This document shows positions 34,248 to 43,067 of a stretch of DNA of 64,000 nt, piece by piece. Numbering within the stretch: the stretch's first letter is position 1; every line of letters starts with the position of its first letter. Source of the stretch: Aliterella atlantica CENA595 (GTDB lineage: Bacteria > Cyanobacteriota > Cyanobacteriia > Cyanobacteriales > Chroococcidiopsidaceae); contig NZ_JYON01000028.1 of NCBI RefSeq assembly GCF_000952155.1, positions 1 through 64,000 on the forward strand, in the 5' to 3' direction. The notes under the pieces were generated by a model. That model did not search any database. It was not told the DNA's origin and worked only from the letters and a program-made list of their open reading frames with translations. The translations under genes were made by a program, and so were the position numbers.

Positions 34248-34938
34248 AACTTAGATTAAGACGATATCCTATGCCATGCAAAGTTTCAATCAAGTCATCA
34301 CAACCTATTTGAGCAAGCTTGCGGCGTAGCAGGCGGACCTGAGCAGCTACTACATTGCTGGTAGCTTCTGCATTCACTTCCCAAATTTGATTTTGAATTT
34401 GGTCGCGGGTAACAATCTGATTTGGATGCTTCATGAAATACTCTAGTAACTGAAATTCCTTAGTAGTCACAGACACAATCTGTTTATTACCTAATATATT
34501 TTGAAAATAAACACTATGAGTAGCATAATCTAGAGTAAGATCGCCAATTTGTAAGTGTGGGGGCTGGATTTGGGGAGATCGCCGTTGCAGAGCGCGTAAC
34601 CGTGCTAACAGTTCTTCCATCCCAAAAGGCTTTACAAGATAGTCATCAGCCCCTGCGTCTAAACCAGCAACTTTGTCCTCCATGCGGTCCCTAGCAGTCA
34701 ACATCAAAACTGGTAAAGGATTATTTCGCAGTCGCAACCGCTTACACAGTTCTAACCCTGATACCCCTGGTAACAGCCAATCGAAAATAGCAAGTGTATA
34801 TTGCGTCCAATTGCTATCTAAATAGTTCCAAGCTGTAGTGCCATCTAGAACCAAATCAACTACATACTTTTCCTGGTTTAAAGTTCGTTTAATAGCAGTC
34901 CCTAAATCTGGCTCATCCTCAACTAAAAGAACTCTCAT
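34234..34938 (-). CDS. rppA: OmpR-type response regulator (RppA/CopR-like)
   Basis: The 234 residues have an N-terminal receiver domain (MRVLLVEDEPDLGTAIKRTL, phospho-acceptor Asp53 in LAIFDWLLPG, Thr in LMLTARDR, Lys in LVKPFGMEELLARLRAL). A C-terminal winged helix follows (SVTTKEFQLLEYFMKHPNQI, then QVRLLRRKLAQIG). It forms a pair with the sensor kinase that follows. It resembles RppA/NrsR, and CopR of Synechocystis is a related protein. The repeated ATGAAA-N5-RTGAAA boxes in the window are its likely binding sites. Upstream lies the DUF2808 gene, which itself has a box. Confidence 0.75.
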   Translation of the reverse strand: MRVLLVEDEPDLGTAIKRTLNQEKYVVDLVLDGTTAWNYLDSNWTQYTLAIFDWLLPGVSGLELCKRLRLRNNPLPVLMLTARDRMEDKVAGLDAGADDYLVKPFGMEELLARLRALQRRSPQIQPPHLQIGDLTLDYATHSVYFQNILGNKQIVSVTTKEFQLLEYFMKHPNQIVTRDQIQNQIWEVNAEATSNVVAAQVRLLRRKLAQIGCDDLIETLHGIGYRLNLSYERK

Positions 34939-34964
34939 AGCAGTCTATTTTTCCTCTACGTTCG

Positions 34965-35005
34965 CAGATCCTAATCCTTGAATCAAACAAGAAGACTAGG
35001 ATCTG
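34965..35005 (-). terminator. hairpin between the DUF2808 and response-regulator genes
   Basis: CAGATCCTA and TAGGATCTG form a perfect 9-bp stem with a 23-base loop in the 79-base gap. On the coding (minus) strand no T-run follows, so it may be an attenuator or processing site that sets unequal amounts of the two products. Confidence 0.35.
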
Positions 35006-35017
35006 TTTTCTAATCAG

Positions 35018-35515
35018 TTAGTAAGTCTGAATTTGAGCCATGCCAATGCGTACATCTTCAGTCATTCCCACGCTTGTGCCATATACAGGATAAAGCAAAG
35101 TACGTCCTCGTGAGAGAAACGAAGTTTTAACACCCTTCATTGAAATTGATAGTGTTGTTTCTAGAGGTATAGGCTGAGAGAATACTATTGTAGCTCTTTC
35201 ATCTTTGATAGAGACATTAGAGTCGATTTTCTTACCAGTTTGGTCAGTAACTACGATGCGATCGCTAACTTCAACACCTTCTGGGATGTCAATGGAGAGT
35301 TGTGATAGCTCCTTGCCTTGGACGTGCAATTCAAAGTGATGCGTAGTAATGGGTACTCTAGTACCGTTCGGATGTGCGTTGCTATGAACAATATGAGGAG
35401 CATTAGCATCCCGCAGTATTCCTCCTGCAAAGGCAGGCACTAAAGATAAGTAGAGCGAGGCTATCCCAGCAGGAATTGCTAAGGTAAAAGTAACAGGGCT
35501 AATTAGCTTTTTCAT
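35018..35515 (-). CDS. secreted DUF2808 protein (paralogue)
   Basis: The 165 residues have an N-terminal signal peptide (LAIPAGIASLYLSLVPAFAG). The mature part carries DUF2808 features (ANAPHIVHSNAHPNGTRVPI, HHFELHVQGKELSQLSIDIP, GMAQIQTY at the end) and several His that might bind metal. It lies 79 bases upstream of the response regulator on the same strand and probably shares a transcript. A CopR-box-like repeat at 35577-35593 sits 62 bases before its start. The family has no proven function; a periplasmic copper role is inferred. Confidence 0.7.
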   Translation of the reverse strand: MKKLISPVTFTLAIPAGIASLYLSLVPAFAGGILRDANAPHIVHSNAHPNGTRVPITTHHFELHVQGKELSQLSIDIPEGVEVSDRIVVTDQTGKKIDSNVSIKDERATIVFSQPIPLETTLSISMKGVKTSFLSRGRTLLYPVYGTSVGMTEDVRIGMAQIQTY

Positions 35516-35576
35516 TGCGGCAGTCCTTGAATAATTAACAGGATTTTCTCCTTATTATTTAGTTTTGCACTCTTAA

Positions 35577-35593
35577 ATGAAATCAAAATGAAA
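35577..35593 (-). promoter_or_regulatory. CopR-box-like direct repeat upstream of DUF2808-rppA-rppB
   Basis: ATGAAATCAAAATGAAA: perfect ATGAAA-N5-ATGAAA, 62 bases before the DUF2808 start, implying autoregulation of the two-component operon. Confidence 0.55.
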
Positions 35594-35801
35594 CTCTAAC
35601 TACTGACTTTAAACCTATGCGTTAATTTATCTTGATTTAAAACTGTTTGTTTAAAACTAGGTTACTTGTTTGTTCAAGAAATTATTTACTTCATCTTCAA
35701 CAGCAGAATTTATTGTTTTATATACTTAGTCTTTTTCTAAAAATAAAATTATTGTAAGTTTTGTAGATTTAGTAATAGCTGTCACATCCGAGCATACAAA
35801 G

Positions 35802-35818
35802 ATGAAATTTAGGTGAAA
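35802..35818 (+). promoter_or_regulatory. CopR-box-like direct repeat upstream of the Cys-rich copper protein
   Basis: ATGAAATTTAGGTGAAA fits the motif, 139 bases before ATG 35957. A weaker copy (ATTTAA-N5-GTGAAA, 35882-35898) is closer to that start. The two lie in a 440-base gap that otherwise shows no gene. Confidence 0.5.
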
Positions 35819-35956
35819 TCAATGTGTTCCTCTAGGAAGAAATAACTAACTCTCCATTTGATAGACGTAAGTGTAATCACAATTTAATTAAGGTGAAACC
35901 GAAGAAGTAAGACCATTGCCTTCACTTGAATTTATTACATTGGAGGGAGTTAAATA

Positions 35957-36310
35957 ATGACAGCATCTCAGTCCCATCAATCTTTACTCAAAACTTGTAT
36001 TCAAGCTTGTTTTGAATGTCTACAGGAATGCGAAAACTGTGCCACTGCTTGCTTAAGTAGCGACATGGTACAAATGATGGCTCAATGTATCAAACTGTGC
36101 CGAGATTGCGCTGACACTTGCGACCTTTGCGCTCGTTTCATGTCCCGTAACTCAGACCTACACGCTCAGTTGTGCAGCGTCTGTGCCAAAGCCTGCGAAC
36201 GCTGTGCCGCTGAATGCGAAAAGCACGACCACGACCATTGCAAGCGCTGTGCTGCATCCTGCCGACGCTGCGCTGAGTCTTGTCGCCAGATGGTAGCAAT
36301 GGCTGCCTAG
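35957..36310 (+). CDS. four-helix-bundle copper-binding protein (Csp/DUF326-like)
   Basis: The 117 residues are extremely Cys-rich and helical: CIQACFECLQECENCATACL, then QCIKLCRDCADTCDLCARFM, then CSVCAKACERCAAECEKHDH and CKRCAASCRRCAESCRQMV. This is the four-helix copper storage protein pattern (Csp3-like, DUF326), in which rows of Cys line the bundle and hold many Cu(I) ions. There is no signal peptide, so it is cytoplasmic. A GGAGGGAG ribosome site precedes the ATG. It buffers excess copper within the island. CopR-box-like sites lie upstream. Confidence 0.85.
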   Translation: MTASQSHQSLLKTCIQACFECLQECENCATACLSSDMVQMMAQCIKLCRDCADTCDLCARFMSRNSDLHAQLCSVCAKACERCAAECEKHDHDHCKRCAASCRRCAESCRQMVAMAA

Positions 36311-36434
36311 TTTATTGTTAGCAATAGCCGTAAAGCCGAGGGTTCTTATGCCTTCGGGGGATCATCTGATAGCCAGTTATTGAACTACTCGAAGTCATCA
36401 CTACAAAATTGTGGTTATTTAGTCAAATGACCTC

Positions 36435-36466
36435 TTGACTTTTCAGCTAACTGGATAGTTTAACGT
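36435..36466 (+). promoter_or_regulatory. MerR-type promoter/operator upstream of DUF305 gene
   Basis: TTGACT (36435-36440), a 19-base spacer with an imperfect dyad (TTTCAG...CTGGATAG), then TTAACG. The long 19-base spacing is the hallmark of promoters remodelled by MerR activators. It is 99 bases before the DUF305 start. Confidence 0.5.
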
Positions 36467-36564
36467 AGATTCAAAGCTATCGGGATTTGGAGAGTAGCAA
36501 TGACAAGATTTCTACTCCGATTTGACGTTTACTCTGCTTAAACCGTTTGTTTCCTTAAATATCA

Positions 36565-37239
36565 ATGACTCAAATAATGAACAGAAAATTTGCAATTTAC
36601 AGCATTGTCGCTCTACTGGCAGGCAGCACTATCACGATCTTCTCCCTCACCGACAGCGCCAAAGCTGAAGACCACGCACAGGTGCAGTCTCCCCGACCAG
36701 CAAATACAATGCCTATGGAGCGTGGGATGGAGATGAGGGTTGAAGTTGATAAGCCGTTTATTGAAATGATGATTCCACATCATCAAAGTGCTAATAAAAT
36801 GGCACAAATGGCTTTAAACCGAGCTACAAGTCCTGAAGTCAAAAAGCTGGCTCAATCCATCATCGAAGAACAAACCCGCGAAATCGAGCAAATGCAAACT
36901 TGGTACAAACAGTGGTATGGCACTGAAGTTCCTAGTAATGGCATGAACATGGGAATGCAGAACGGGATGGCTCAGTCCATGATGCAGATGGAGATGATGG
37001 ATAGGGAAATGATGGAAACGCTAGAAAATGCCCAGAATTTTGATCGAGAATTTCTCCGTCAAATGACTCGTCATCATCAAATGGCAACGATGATGGCTGG
37101 CATGGTTGTTAACAGCGCTCAACATCGTGAAATTCGCAATCTAGCTCAAAACATTATCAAGAGTCAAAGTGCAGAAATTACCCAAATGCAACAGTTGCTT
37201 CAGGCGATGACTACTTCTAGTCAAAACACGTCTATTTAA
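36565..37239 (+). CDS. DUF305 periplasmic copper-binding protein (CopM-like)
   Basis: The 224 residues have an N-terminal signal (IYSIVALLAGSTITIFSLTD, ending near AKAED). The mature part has two DUF305 helical repeats, each with HHQ boxes: IEMMIPHHQSANKMAQMAL and LRQMTRHHQMATMMAGMVV. A Met-rich linker (MGMQNGMAQSMMQMEMMD) joins them. CopM of Synechocystis belongs to DUF305 and binds Cu(I) outside the cytoplasm. The upstream dyad promoter suggests MerR control. A strong hairpin follows the stop. A second DUF305 protein lies at 52286-53011. Confidence 0.75.
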   Translation: MTQIMNRKFAIYSIVALLAGSTITIFSLTDSAKAEDHAQVQSPRPANTMPMERGMEMRVEVDKPFIEMMIPHHQSANKMAQMALNRATSPEVKKLAQSIIEEQTREIEQMQTWYKQWYGTEVPSNGMNMGMQNGMAQSMMQMEMMDREMMETLENAQNFDREFLRQMTRHHQMATMMAGMVVNSAQHREIRNLAQNIIKSQSAEITQMQQLLQAMTTSSQNTSI

Positions 37240-37309
37240 TCTAACAGGTAGTGATTCAACTCTTGTAAAGAAAGAGTGTGTAGCATTGCAATTCTGGATT
37301 AAGCAGCTT

Positions 37310-37349
37310 AAAGCAAAGTGGGCAGGTTATACACTGTTCACTTTGCTTT
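37310..37349 (+). terminator. hairpin terminator after the DUF305 gene
   Basis: AAAGCAAAGTG (37310-37320) and CACTTTGCTTT (37339-37349) form a perfect 11-bp stem with an 18-base loop, followed by ATTGGT. The T-run is weak. Confidence 0.5.
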
Positions 37350-37415
37350 ATTGGTAGGGGGATATAGCATAGCTGCAATGATCGCAATTTTACACATATT
37401 AAGGAGAATTCATTT

Positions 37416-38691
37416 ATGAACCACAATCACCGTAATGATGAACAGGACCAACTCGATTCGGGATACGTTGGACACTACGGACACGAAAAGCAACTTGAAA
37501 GAAATCTGCCCGATCCTGACCCACAAGGTAGACAAGGTAGTCATAATAAACACGCTAGTCATGATAAACACGCTGGACATAGCCCAGAGATATTTAAACG
37601 GCGCTTCTTCATTTGCCTCCTACTAACGTTACCAGTCCTCTATTTTTCACCAATGTTTCAGGATTGGTTTAGTTATCAAGCCGTTCAGTTTCTGGGGGTG
37701 AACTGGGTTACGCCTATTCTCTCAACCATTATTTATTTTTATGGTGGTTGGGTTTTTCTGCGAGGAACTTGTTATGAGTGCCTATCTCATGGTTAGTCTT
37801 CACTGGGATAGTTTCAATCAATCTTTGCTGACAATTCCTCGTAAGTTCCAATCCCATGAAAGCTGGGATGAGAACCTTGGCTGGAAAAACCCCCTTAATA
37901 ATCTTCGTCTAATCCTACAACCTTTTGTTTGCTTTAATTTGATTAAGCGCTGGTTAAAGGTATTTCCCATTCCACAATTATCTCTCGGTTTTCCTCGCCT
38001 AATCTCTATCATGAATCAGTTTGATTGTCTTAGATTGTTAACTGACTTATCGAGGGAATTCTTATTTTCTTCTGCCTAGAGTGACAGAAGAAAGTTAGCT
38101 TTGATGAACAAAGGGCAAGTGCTGGCGGTATTCGGGTTAGCAGATCGAGTACGAGAACGCGCACGGGAGGCAATTCAACGCTTGCACGAGATGGGAATTC
38201 AAACGGTGATGATCACGGGAGATGCTGAAGCCGTCGCGAAGACAGTGGCAACAGAATTAAATATTGATCGCTACTATGCTCGTGTGCTTCCCCAAGATAA
38301 AGCTGCGCTGATCCGACGGTTAAAAGCTGAGAAACCTACTGCTTTTGTGGGTGATGGTATCAATGATGCTCCTGCTCTATTTGAGGCGGATTTGGGGCTG
38401 GCGATCGGATCTGGGACGAATGTGGCAATTGAGTCGGCGGACTTAGTATTAGTTAAAAGCGATCCGTTAGATGCGACCTATGCACTCAAACTTGCCAAAG
38501 CTACCTACAACAAAATGATTCAAAACTTGTTCTGGGCAACAGGCTATAACGTAATTGAAATTCCATTAGCGGCTGGAGTGGCTTACCCTTTAGGGATTCT
38601 GCTGACTCCAGCCGTTGGAGCCATACTTATGACTGTTTCTACAGTAGTTGTCTCAATCAATGCGATATTGCTACGTCGCGTTAGCATTTGA
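37416..38691 (+). pseudogene. CopB-type heavy-metal P-type ATPase, internally deleted
   Basis: The N-terminal piece (ATG 37416, AAGGAG upstream) has a His-rich domain (SHNKHASHDKHAGHS) and two membrane helices ending at YGGWVFLRG near 37770. The C-terminal piece (about 38101-38691) starts VLAVFGLADRVRERAREAIQ and has the hinge [22 protein letters not shown] and the last membrane helices. About 400 residues, including the CPx, DKTGT and HP motifs, are gone. The gap is filled by a transposase remnant. The His-rich N-terminus and missing HMA domain match the CopB group. The gene cannot make a working pump. Confidence 0.75.
37768..38079 (+). mobile_element. IS remnant: transposase C-terminus inside the ATPase pseudogene
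   Basis: From about 37768 the frame reads ELVMSAYLMVSLHWDSFNQS, then NNLRLILQPFVCFNLIKRWL, then LGFPRLISIMNQFDC, and stops at 38079. This looks like the C-terminal part of a transposase common in cyanobacteria (family uncertain). The rest of the element and its terminal repeats are absent, so the remnant and the deletion in the ATPase gene probably arose together. Confidence 0.5.
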
Positions 38692-38757
38692 GCGTTAGTC
38701 GAAGTAAAGATATTAATCTTACACCTACTCCCAAAGATAGAGATTTAAACTGCCCCC

Positions 38758-38790
38758 TTGACTCTCCATCTCACTGGAGAATGCAAGATA
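38758..38790 (+). promoter_or_regulatory. MerR-type promoter/operator of the copZ-copA operon
   Basis: TTGACT (38758-38763) and a perfect dyad TCTCCA-N6-TGGAGA fill a 19-20 base spacer before AAGATA. It is 45 bases before copZ. Confidence 0.6.
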
Positions 38791-38834
38791 AAGCTAGGTC
38801 TTAAACTTAAATATTTTTCTTTACTTCTAAATCT

Positions 38835-39032
38835 ATGACACTTCAACTCAAAGTCTCTAATATGGCTTGTTCTGCTTGTGTAACAACCATCACTAACGCT
38901 ATTACAGTTATCGATCCAACGGCAAAAGTCGAAGCTGACTCAAAAACAAAACTTGTCAACATTGAAACACAGCAATCTGAAGCTGCGGTGAAAGAGGCGA
39001 TCTCCCTAGCTGGATATACTGTCGCCCAGTAA
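38835..39032 (+). CDS. copZ: CopZ/Atx1-like copper chaperone (HMA domain)
   Basis: The 65 residues form one heavy-metal-associated domain: LKVSNMACSACVTTITNAIT contains the MxCxxC copper-binding motif, followed by AKVEADSKTKLVNIETQQSE and the C-terminal GYTV strand. Chaperones of this kind carry Cu(I) to P-type ATPases. The copA gene follows after 36 bases, so they form an operon. The dyad promoter of the MerR type lies just upstream. A truncated duplicate lacking the Cys motif lies at 42827-42964. Confidence 0.85.
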   Translation: MTLQLKVSNMACSACVTTITNAITVIDPTAKVEADSKTKLVNIETQQSEAAVKEAISLAGYTVAQ

Positions 39033-39068
39033 GTGAGATGTAGTCAAAATAAGTAAGTGAGGTGAGCG

Positions 39069-41336
39069 ATGAATAAAAATAATGCAACGCTTAAATTGCG
39101 AGGCATGAGTTGTGCCTCCTGTGCAAATAGTATTGAAGACGCAATTCAATCTGTTCCAGGTGTGAGTGAATGCAGCGTAAATTTTGGAGCAGAACTTGCT
39201 AGTGTCACATATGACTCTGAAAAAACTGACTTGGAAGCAATTCAGGATGCCATAGATGCTGCTGGATACTCCGGTCAACCAGTGCAGGAACAAGACATAC
39301 TCACTGGAGATGATGATGCTGAACGTAAAGCACGAATAGCAGAATCGCGGCAACTGACACGCAAGGTTTGGATTGGTGGAATCATTAGTACAATTCTGGT
39401 GATTGGTTCACTACCAGCAATGACGGGGTTGCATATTCCCTTGATTCCAATGTGGCTGCATAATTTTTGGCTGCAAGCAGTATTGACTGCACCAGTTCAG
39501 TTCTGGTGTGGCAAGTCTTTCTACATAAACAGTTGGAAAGCCTTGAAGCGTCATGCTGCTACGATGGATACCCTAATAGCGTTGGGAACCAGTGCAGCTT
39601 ATTTCTATTCACTATTTGTCACAGTATTCCCCAGGTTTCTGATTGCCCAAGGGTTATCTCCCAGTGTTTACTATGAGGTGGCAGCAGTTGTAATTACGCT
39701 GATTCTATTGGGGAAGTTATTTGAAAACCGTGCTAAAGGACAGACTTCTGAGGCTATTCGTAAACTGATGGGCTTGCAAGCAAGAACTGCCCGAATTATC
39801 CGCAATGGTAAAGAGATGGAAGTCCCAATCGCCGAAGTTCAGATTGGCGATGTTATTCTAGTACGTCCTGGTGAGAAAATTCCCACTGATGGTGAAGTGA
39901 TTGAAGGCTCATCGACAGTAGATGAGGCGATGGTGACAGGGGAAAGTGTAGCTGTCAAAAAGCAACCTGGTGATGAAGTAATTGGAGCTACGATTAACAA
40001 AACTGGCAGCTTCAAATTTAGAACGACACGGGTAGGTAAGGATACGTTTCTTGCCCAAATAGTAAAACTGGTGCAACAGGCGCAGGGTTCTAAAGCACCA
40101 ATTCAAAGATTATCTGACCAGGTTACAGGCTGGTTTGTGCCTGCTGTAATTGCCATAGCGATCGCTACCTTTATCATCTGGTATAACTTCATGGGTAATG
40201 TCACCCTAGCAATAATTACAACTGTAGGCGTATTAATTATTGCTTGTCCCTGTGCATTGGGTTTAGCGACTCCAACATCAATTATGGTTGGGACAGGAAA
40301 AGGTGCAGAAAACGGCATCTTAATTAAAGGTGCAGACAGCTTGGAACTAGCGCACAAATTGCAAACAATTGTTTTAGACAAAACTGGGACATTAACGCAA
40401 GGAAAACCTACAGTAACTGATTTTATAACTGTTGAGGGGACTGCTAACAATAACGAACTCAAATTGTTGCAGCTAGCAGCATCAATAGAACGAAATTCAG
40501 AGCATCCAATAGCTGAAGCAGTGGTACAGTATGCTCAATCTCAAGCCGTCGATTTGACGGTAGTACAAAATTTTCAGGCGATCGCAGGGAGTGGGGTACA
40601 AGGAAATGTGTCAAATAAACTTGTACAGGTTGGTACTAGGCGCTGGATGAGCGAACTAGGAATTGATACCCAAGCTTTAAAATCGCGCTGGGATAGGTTG
40701 GAGTATCTAGGCAAAACTGTGATTTGGATTGCTGTTGATGGAAAGGTGCAAGGAATCATGGCAATTTCTGATGCTCTTAAACCATCCTCTGCTCGTGTAG
40801 TTCAAACACTGCAAAAACTGGGTTTGGAAGTAGTTATGTTAACTGGAGATAATCAGCGAACTGCGGAAATAATTGCTCGTGAGGTGGGAATCAAGCGAGT
40901 ATTGGCAGAAGTGCGTCCAGACCAAAAAGCGGCTACTGTAGAGCAACTTCAAGCAGAGGAAAAGGTTGTGGCAATGGTAGGAGACGGGATCAACGATGCT
41001 CCTGCCTTAGCGCAGGCAGATGTAGGAATTGCTATTGGTACAGGAACAGATATAGCGATCGCCGCTAGTGACATCACTCTCATTTCTGGCGACTTGCAAG
41101 GAATTGTCACTGCTATCCAACTGTCTCGCGCCACAATCCGAAACATTCGTCAAAATCTCTTCTTTGCGTTTATCTATAACGTTGCTGGGATTCCGATTGC
41201 TGCGGGTATCTTGTTTCCCTTCTTTGGTTGGCTCCTTAGCCCCATCATTGCTGGAGCAGCAATGGCATTTAGTTCAGTCTCAGTAGTAACAAATTCTCTA
41301 CGACTGCGTTCTTTCCAGCCCAAAGCTACTGTTTAA
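39069..41336 (+). CDS. copA: copper-translocating P-type ATPase (P1B-1)
   Basis: The 755 residues are complete. One N-terminal HMA domain is present ([17 protein letters not shown], CxxC). It has eight membrane helices, the actuator motif [10 protein letters not shown], the membrane metal site [14 protein letters not shown], the phosphorylation site [21 protein letters not shown], the hinge [12 protein letters not shown] and [18 protein letters not shown]. This is the CopA/CtaA/PacS type that pumps Cu(I) or Ag(I) out of the cytoplasm. GAGGTGA precedes the ATG. It follows copZ and precedes a cupredoxin gene by 39 bases, so copZ-copA-cupredoxin is probably one operon. Confidence 0.9.
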   Translation: MNKNNATLKLRGMSCASCANSIEDAIQSVPGVSECSVNFGAELASVTYDSEKTDLEAIQDAIDAAGYSGQPVQEQDILTGDDDAERKARIAESRQLTRKVWIGGIISTILVIGSLPAMTGLHIPLIPMWLHNFWLQAVLTAPVQFWCGKSFYINSWKALKRHAATMDTLIALGTSAAYFYSLFVTVFPRFLIAQGLSPSVYYEVAAVVITLILLGKLFENRAKGQTSEAIRKLMGLQARTARIIRNGKEMEVPIAEVQIGDVILVRPGEKIPTDGEVIEGSSTVDEAMVTGESVAVKKQPGDEVIGATINKTGSFKFRTTRVGKDTFLAQIVKLVQQAQGSKAPIQRLSDQVTGWFVPAVIAIAIATFIIWYNFMGNVTLAIITTVGVLIIACPCALGLATPTSIMVGTGKGAENGILIKGADSLELAHKLQTIVLDKTGTLTQGKPTVTDFITVEGTANNNELKLLQLAASIERNSEHPIAEAVVQYAQSQAVDLTVVQNFQAIAGSGVQGNVSNKLVQVGTRRWMSELGIDTQALKSRWDRLEYLGKTVIWIAVDGKVQGIMAISDALKPSSARVVQTLQKLGLEVVMLTGDNQRTAEIIAREVGIKRVLAEVRPDQKAATVEQLQAEEKVVAMVGDGINDAPALAQADVGIAIGTGTDIAIAASDITLISGDLQGIVTAIQLSRATIRNIRQNLFFAFIYNVAGIPIAAGILFPFFGWLLSPIIAGAAMAFSSVSVVTNSLRLRSFQPKATV

Positions 41337-41375
41337 CTTTTAGTTTCAGCAATTTTAAATAAAAGGAGCTACAAA

Positions 41376-41933
41376 ATGTTCAAAAAAGCCACCTTTTTTG
41401 GTACGTTAGCAGGATTAGGATTTTTGCTCGGTGCAATATCAGGAGCGCTAGCCGCTGAAATGCCTGGCGAACCAAGCACGCCGAACACACAATTTCGTCG
41501 CATCGAACAACCATTGAAAAACAAAGCGGCTGTGACGCTGGGTGGATTAGGACTGATTGGTTTGGAACTCTGGTGGTTCCTGTTGAGCAAGCCCAAATCT
41601 CAACAGGTGGAAGCCCGTCAGGGAATTTCAGAAGTTGCTATAACTGTTGACGGTGGTTACGAGCCAAGCCGCATTGTTGTGCAAGTAGGACAACCAGTAC
41701 GGCTTAACTTCCTCCGGCGCGACCCTAGTAGTTGTCTAGAGGAAGTGAGATTACCTGATTTCCATATTGCACAGAGCTTGCCGCTCAATCAAGTCACAAC
41801 AATTGAGTTTACTCCTACACAACCAGGAAGCTATGAATTTGCCTGTGGGATGAATATGTTTCGCGGGATGGTAGAAGTGCGAAATTCTAATGCTTCTAGC
41901 CCAGAAAAGCTCTTGTCTCAAACATCAGCCTGA
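41376..41933 (+). CDS. membrane-anchored cupredoxin-domain protein
   Basis: The 185 residues begin with one hydrophobic segment (TLAGLGFLLGAISGALA), a loop with NTQFRRIEQP, and a second hydrophobic helix (LGGLGLIGLELWWFLL). Residues about 85-165 form a cupredoxin domain: GYEPSRIVVQVGQPVRLNFL, LEEVRLPDFHIAQSLPLN and ITFACGM-like FACGMNMFRGMVEV. The His, Cys and Met positions fit a type 1 or Cu(I) site (H, then CGMNMF). It is probably outside the cytoplasm and may take copper exported by CopA. AAGGAG precedes the start. Confidence 0.75.
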   Translation: MFKKATFFGTLAGLGFLLGAISGALAAEMPGEPSTPNTQFRRIEQPLKNKAAVTLGGLGLIGLELWWFLLSKPKSQQVEARQGISEVAITVDGGYEPSRIVVQVGQPVRLNFLRRDPSSCLEEVRLPDFHIAQSLPLNQVTTIEFTPTQPGSYEFACGMNMFRGMVEVRNSNASSPEKLLSQTSA

Positions 41934-41968
41934 ACTGAGTAATTTAACTGCTTTTGTCATATTTGACC

Positions 41969-42006
41969 CTTGGTATAAATTTTTTAGCTAAAAAATTTAT
42001 ACCAAG
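41969..42006 (+). repeat. 38-bp perfect palindrome
   Basis: CTTGGTATAAATTTTTTAG and its exact reverse complement meet at an AGCT centre (41987/41988). It lies 36 bases after the cupredoxin stop and 98 before a MerR promoter, so it may end transcription or extrude as a cruciform. No loop is present. Confidence 0.7.
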
Positions 42007-42103
42007 TAGGTTCAATTGTGGCGTTTTCAATAAGGGTGCAGGGAAGAGAAGGTTACTTGTATGAATGCTACTTGGTACTAGGTTACAAATGTTCTTGAAT
42101 CTC

Positions 42104-42135
42104 TTGACTCTACAGTTAACTAGAGATTTTAGGAT
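42104..42135 (+). promoter_or_regulatory. MerR-type promoter/operator of the merR gene
   Basis: TTGACT (42104-42109), dyad CTCTA-N8-TAGAG in a 19-20 base spacer, then TAGGAT. It is 42 bases before ATG 42177, so the regulator probably controls itself. Confidence 0.55.
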
Positions 42136-42176
42136 AGATGAAGCTACTCAGAGGTTTATTTTTGTAGGAGTTGGAT

Positions 42177-42590
42177 ATGTTAGTTAAAGAAGCACCAAAA
42201 CAAATTGGTTTAGTCGCGAAGGAAAGTGGTGTACCGATTAAGACAATTCGCTACTATGAGGAATTGGGTTTACTCAAGGCATTAAGTAGAACAGAAGGGG
42301 GATTTAGATTATTTGACTTGGATGTTTTTGCTCGCTTAAATTTCATCAAGCGCGCTCAAACTTTGGGATTAAGCTTACTAGAAATTAAAGAGTTTTTGGA
42401 TATCCATGACCAAGGTGAGCTACCTTGCGATCGTCTTGAAGTAAAGCTTAAAGATAAGATTGTAACGATCGCGCAACAAATTGAACAGCTACAGATCCTA
42501 AAACTAGAGTTAGAAGGATTGCTTTCGGGTTGGGAAACTGTTCCAGAGATTCCTGAAAATACGATTTGCCCAATAATTGAACGAGCATAA
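42177..42590 (+). CDS. MerR family heavy-metal-responsive regulator
   Basis: ATG 42177 has AGGAG six bases upstream and is preferred to TTG 42171. The product has about 137 residues. The N-terminal winged helix reads QIGLVAKESGVPIKTIRYYE then ELGLLKALSRTEGGFRLF, followed by the dimerisation helix IVTIAQQIEQLQILKLELEG. Cys residues sit at GELPCDRLE and near the end NTICPIIERA, in positions where CueR/MerR-type sensors bind metal. It probably activates the copZ-copA and its own promoter through the TTGACT-N19 dyad sites. A second MerR gene lies at 53163-53615. Confidence 0.8.
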   Translation: MLVKEAPKQIGLVAKESGVPIKTIRYYEELGLLKALSRTEGGFRLFDLDVFARLNFIKRAQTLGLSLLEIKEFLDIHDQGELPCDRLEVKLKDKIVTIAQQIEQLQILKLELEGLLSGWETVPEIPENTICPIIERA

Positions 42591-42656
42591 AAACTGCCCT
42601 TGCCGTGACAATGGTAATTAAAGCAGTGCCGCTCCAAAAATTTCTTGATTACCCCC

Positions 42657-42688
42657 TTGACTCTCCATTTGACTAGACAATTTAAAGT
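42657..42688 (+). promoter_or_regulatory. MerR-type promoter upstream of the truncated copZ copy
   Basis: TTGACT (42657-42662), a 19-base spacer with CTCCATTT...GACTAGA, then TTAAAG. The first part (CCCCCTTGACTCTCCAT) is identical to the copZ promoter at 38753-38769, so it was duplicated with the gene. Confidence 0.5.
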
Positions 42689-42826
42689 AGTTTTAGATGC
42701 GGTGGAGTCAGTTATTGATAAGTTGAAAACCGCCGTTCAACTACTTACAAAGAGGTCACTATCAGTTATAGCAACACTCAAAATTACTACCTCAAACTAG
42801 CTTGTTAATATTGCGTAAAGGTCGTC

Positions 42827-42964
42827 ATGAAAGTAGTAAAGACTATTGACGCTGAGGCAAAGGTTAAAGCTGATACCAAAACTCAAGTAATTAATGTAGA
42901 AACTAAAGCTCCGGCAGCAGTAATTAAGATAGCGCTGGCTGCTGTTAGCTATCTTATCACTTAA
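42827..42964 (+). pseudogene. truncated copZ paralogue without the metal-binding motif
   Basis: The 45 residues read MKVVKTIDAEAKVKADTKTQ and then VINVETKAPAAVIKIALAAV. They align with residues about 26-65 of CopZ (TVIDPTAKVEADSKTKLVNI). The MxCxxC part is missing, so it cannot bind copper in the usual way. The promoter was retained. It is a decayed duplicate of copZ, with a start codon by chance or by use. Confidence 0.65.
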
Positions 42965-43067
42965 TTTCTTCAGCGATCTCAATGTCAGTTAAGACAGTAA
43001 CTGCTGATAGCTAAGTGTTAATAGTCTCAAGTTCTTTATTCAATTTGAATAATAAATAAGGAGAAAT

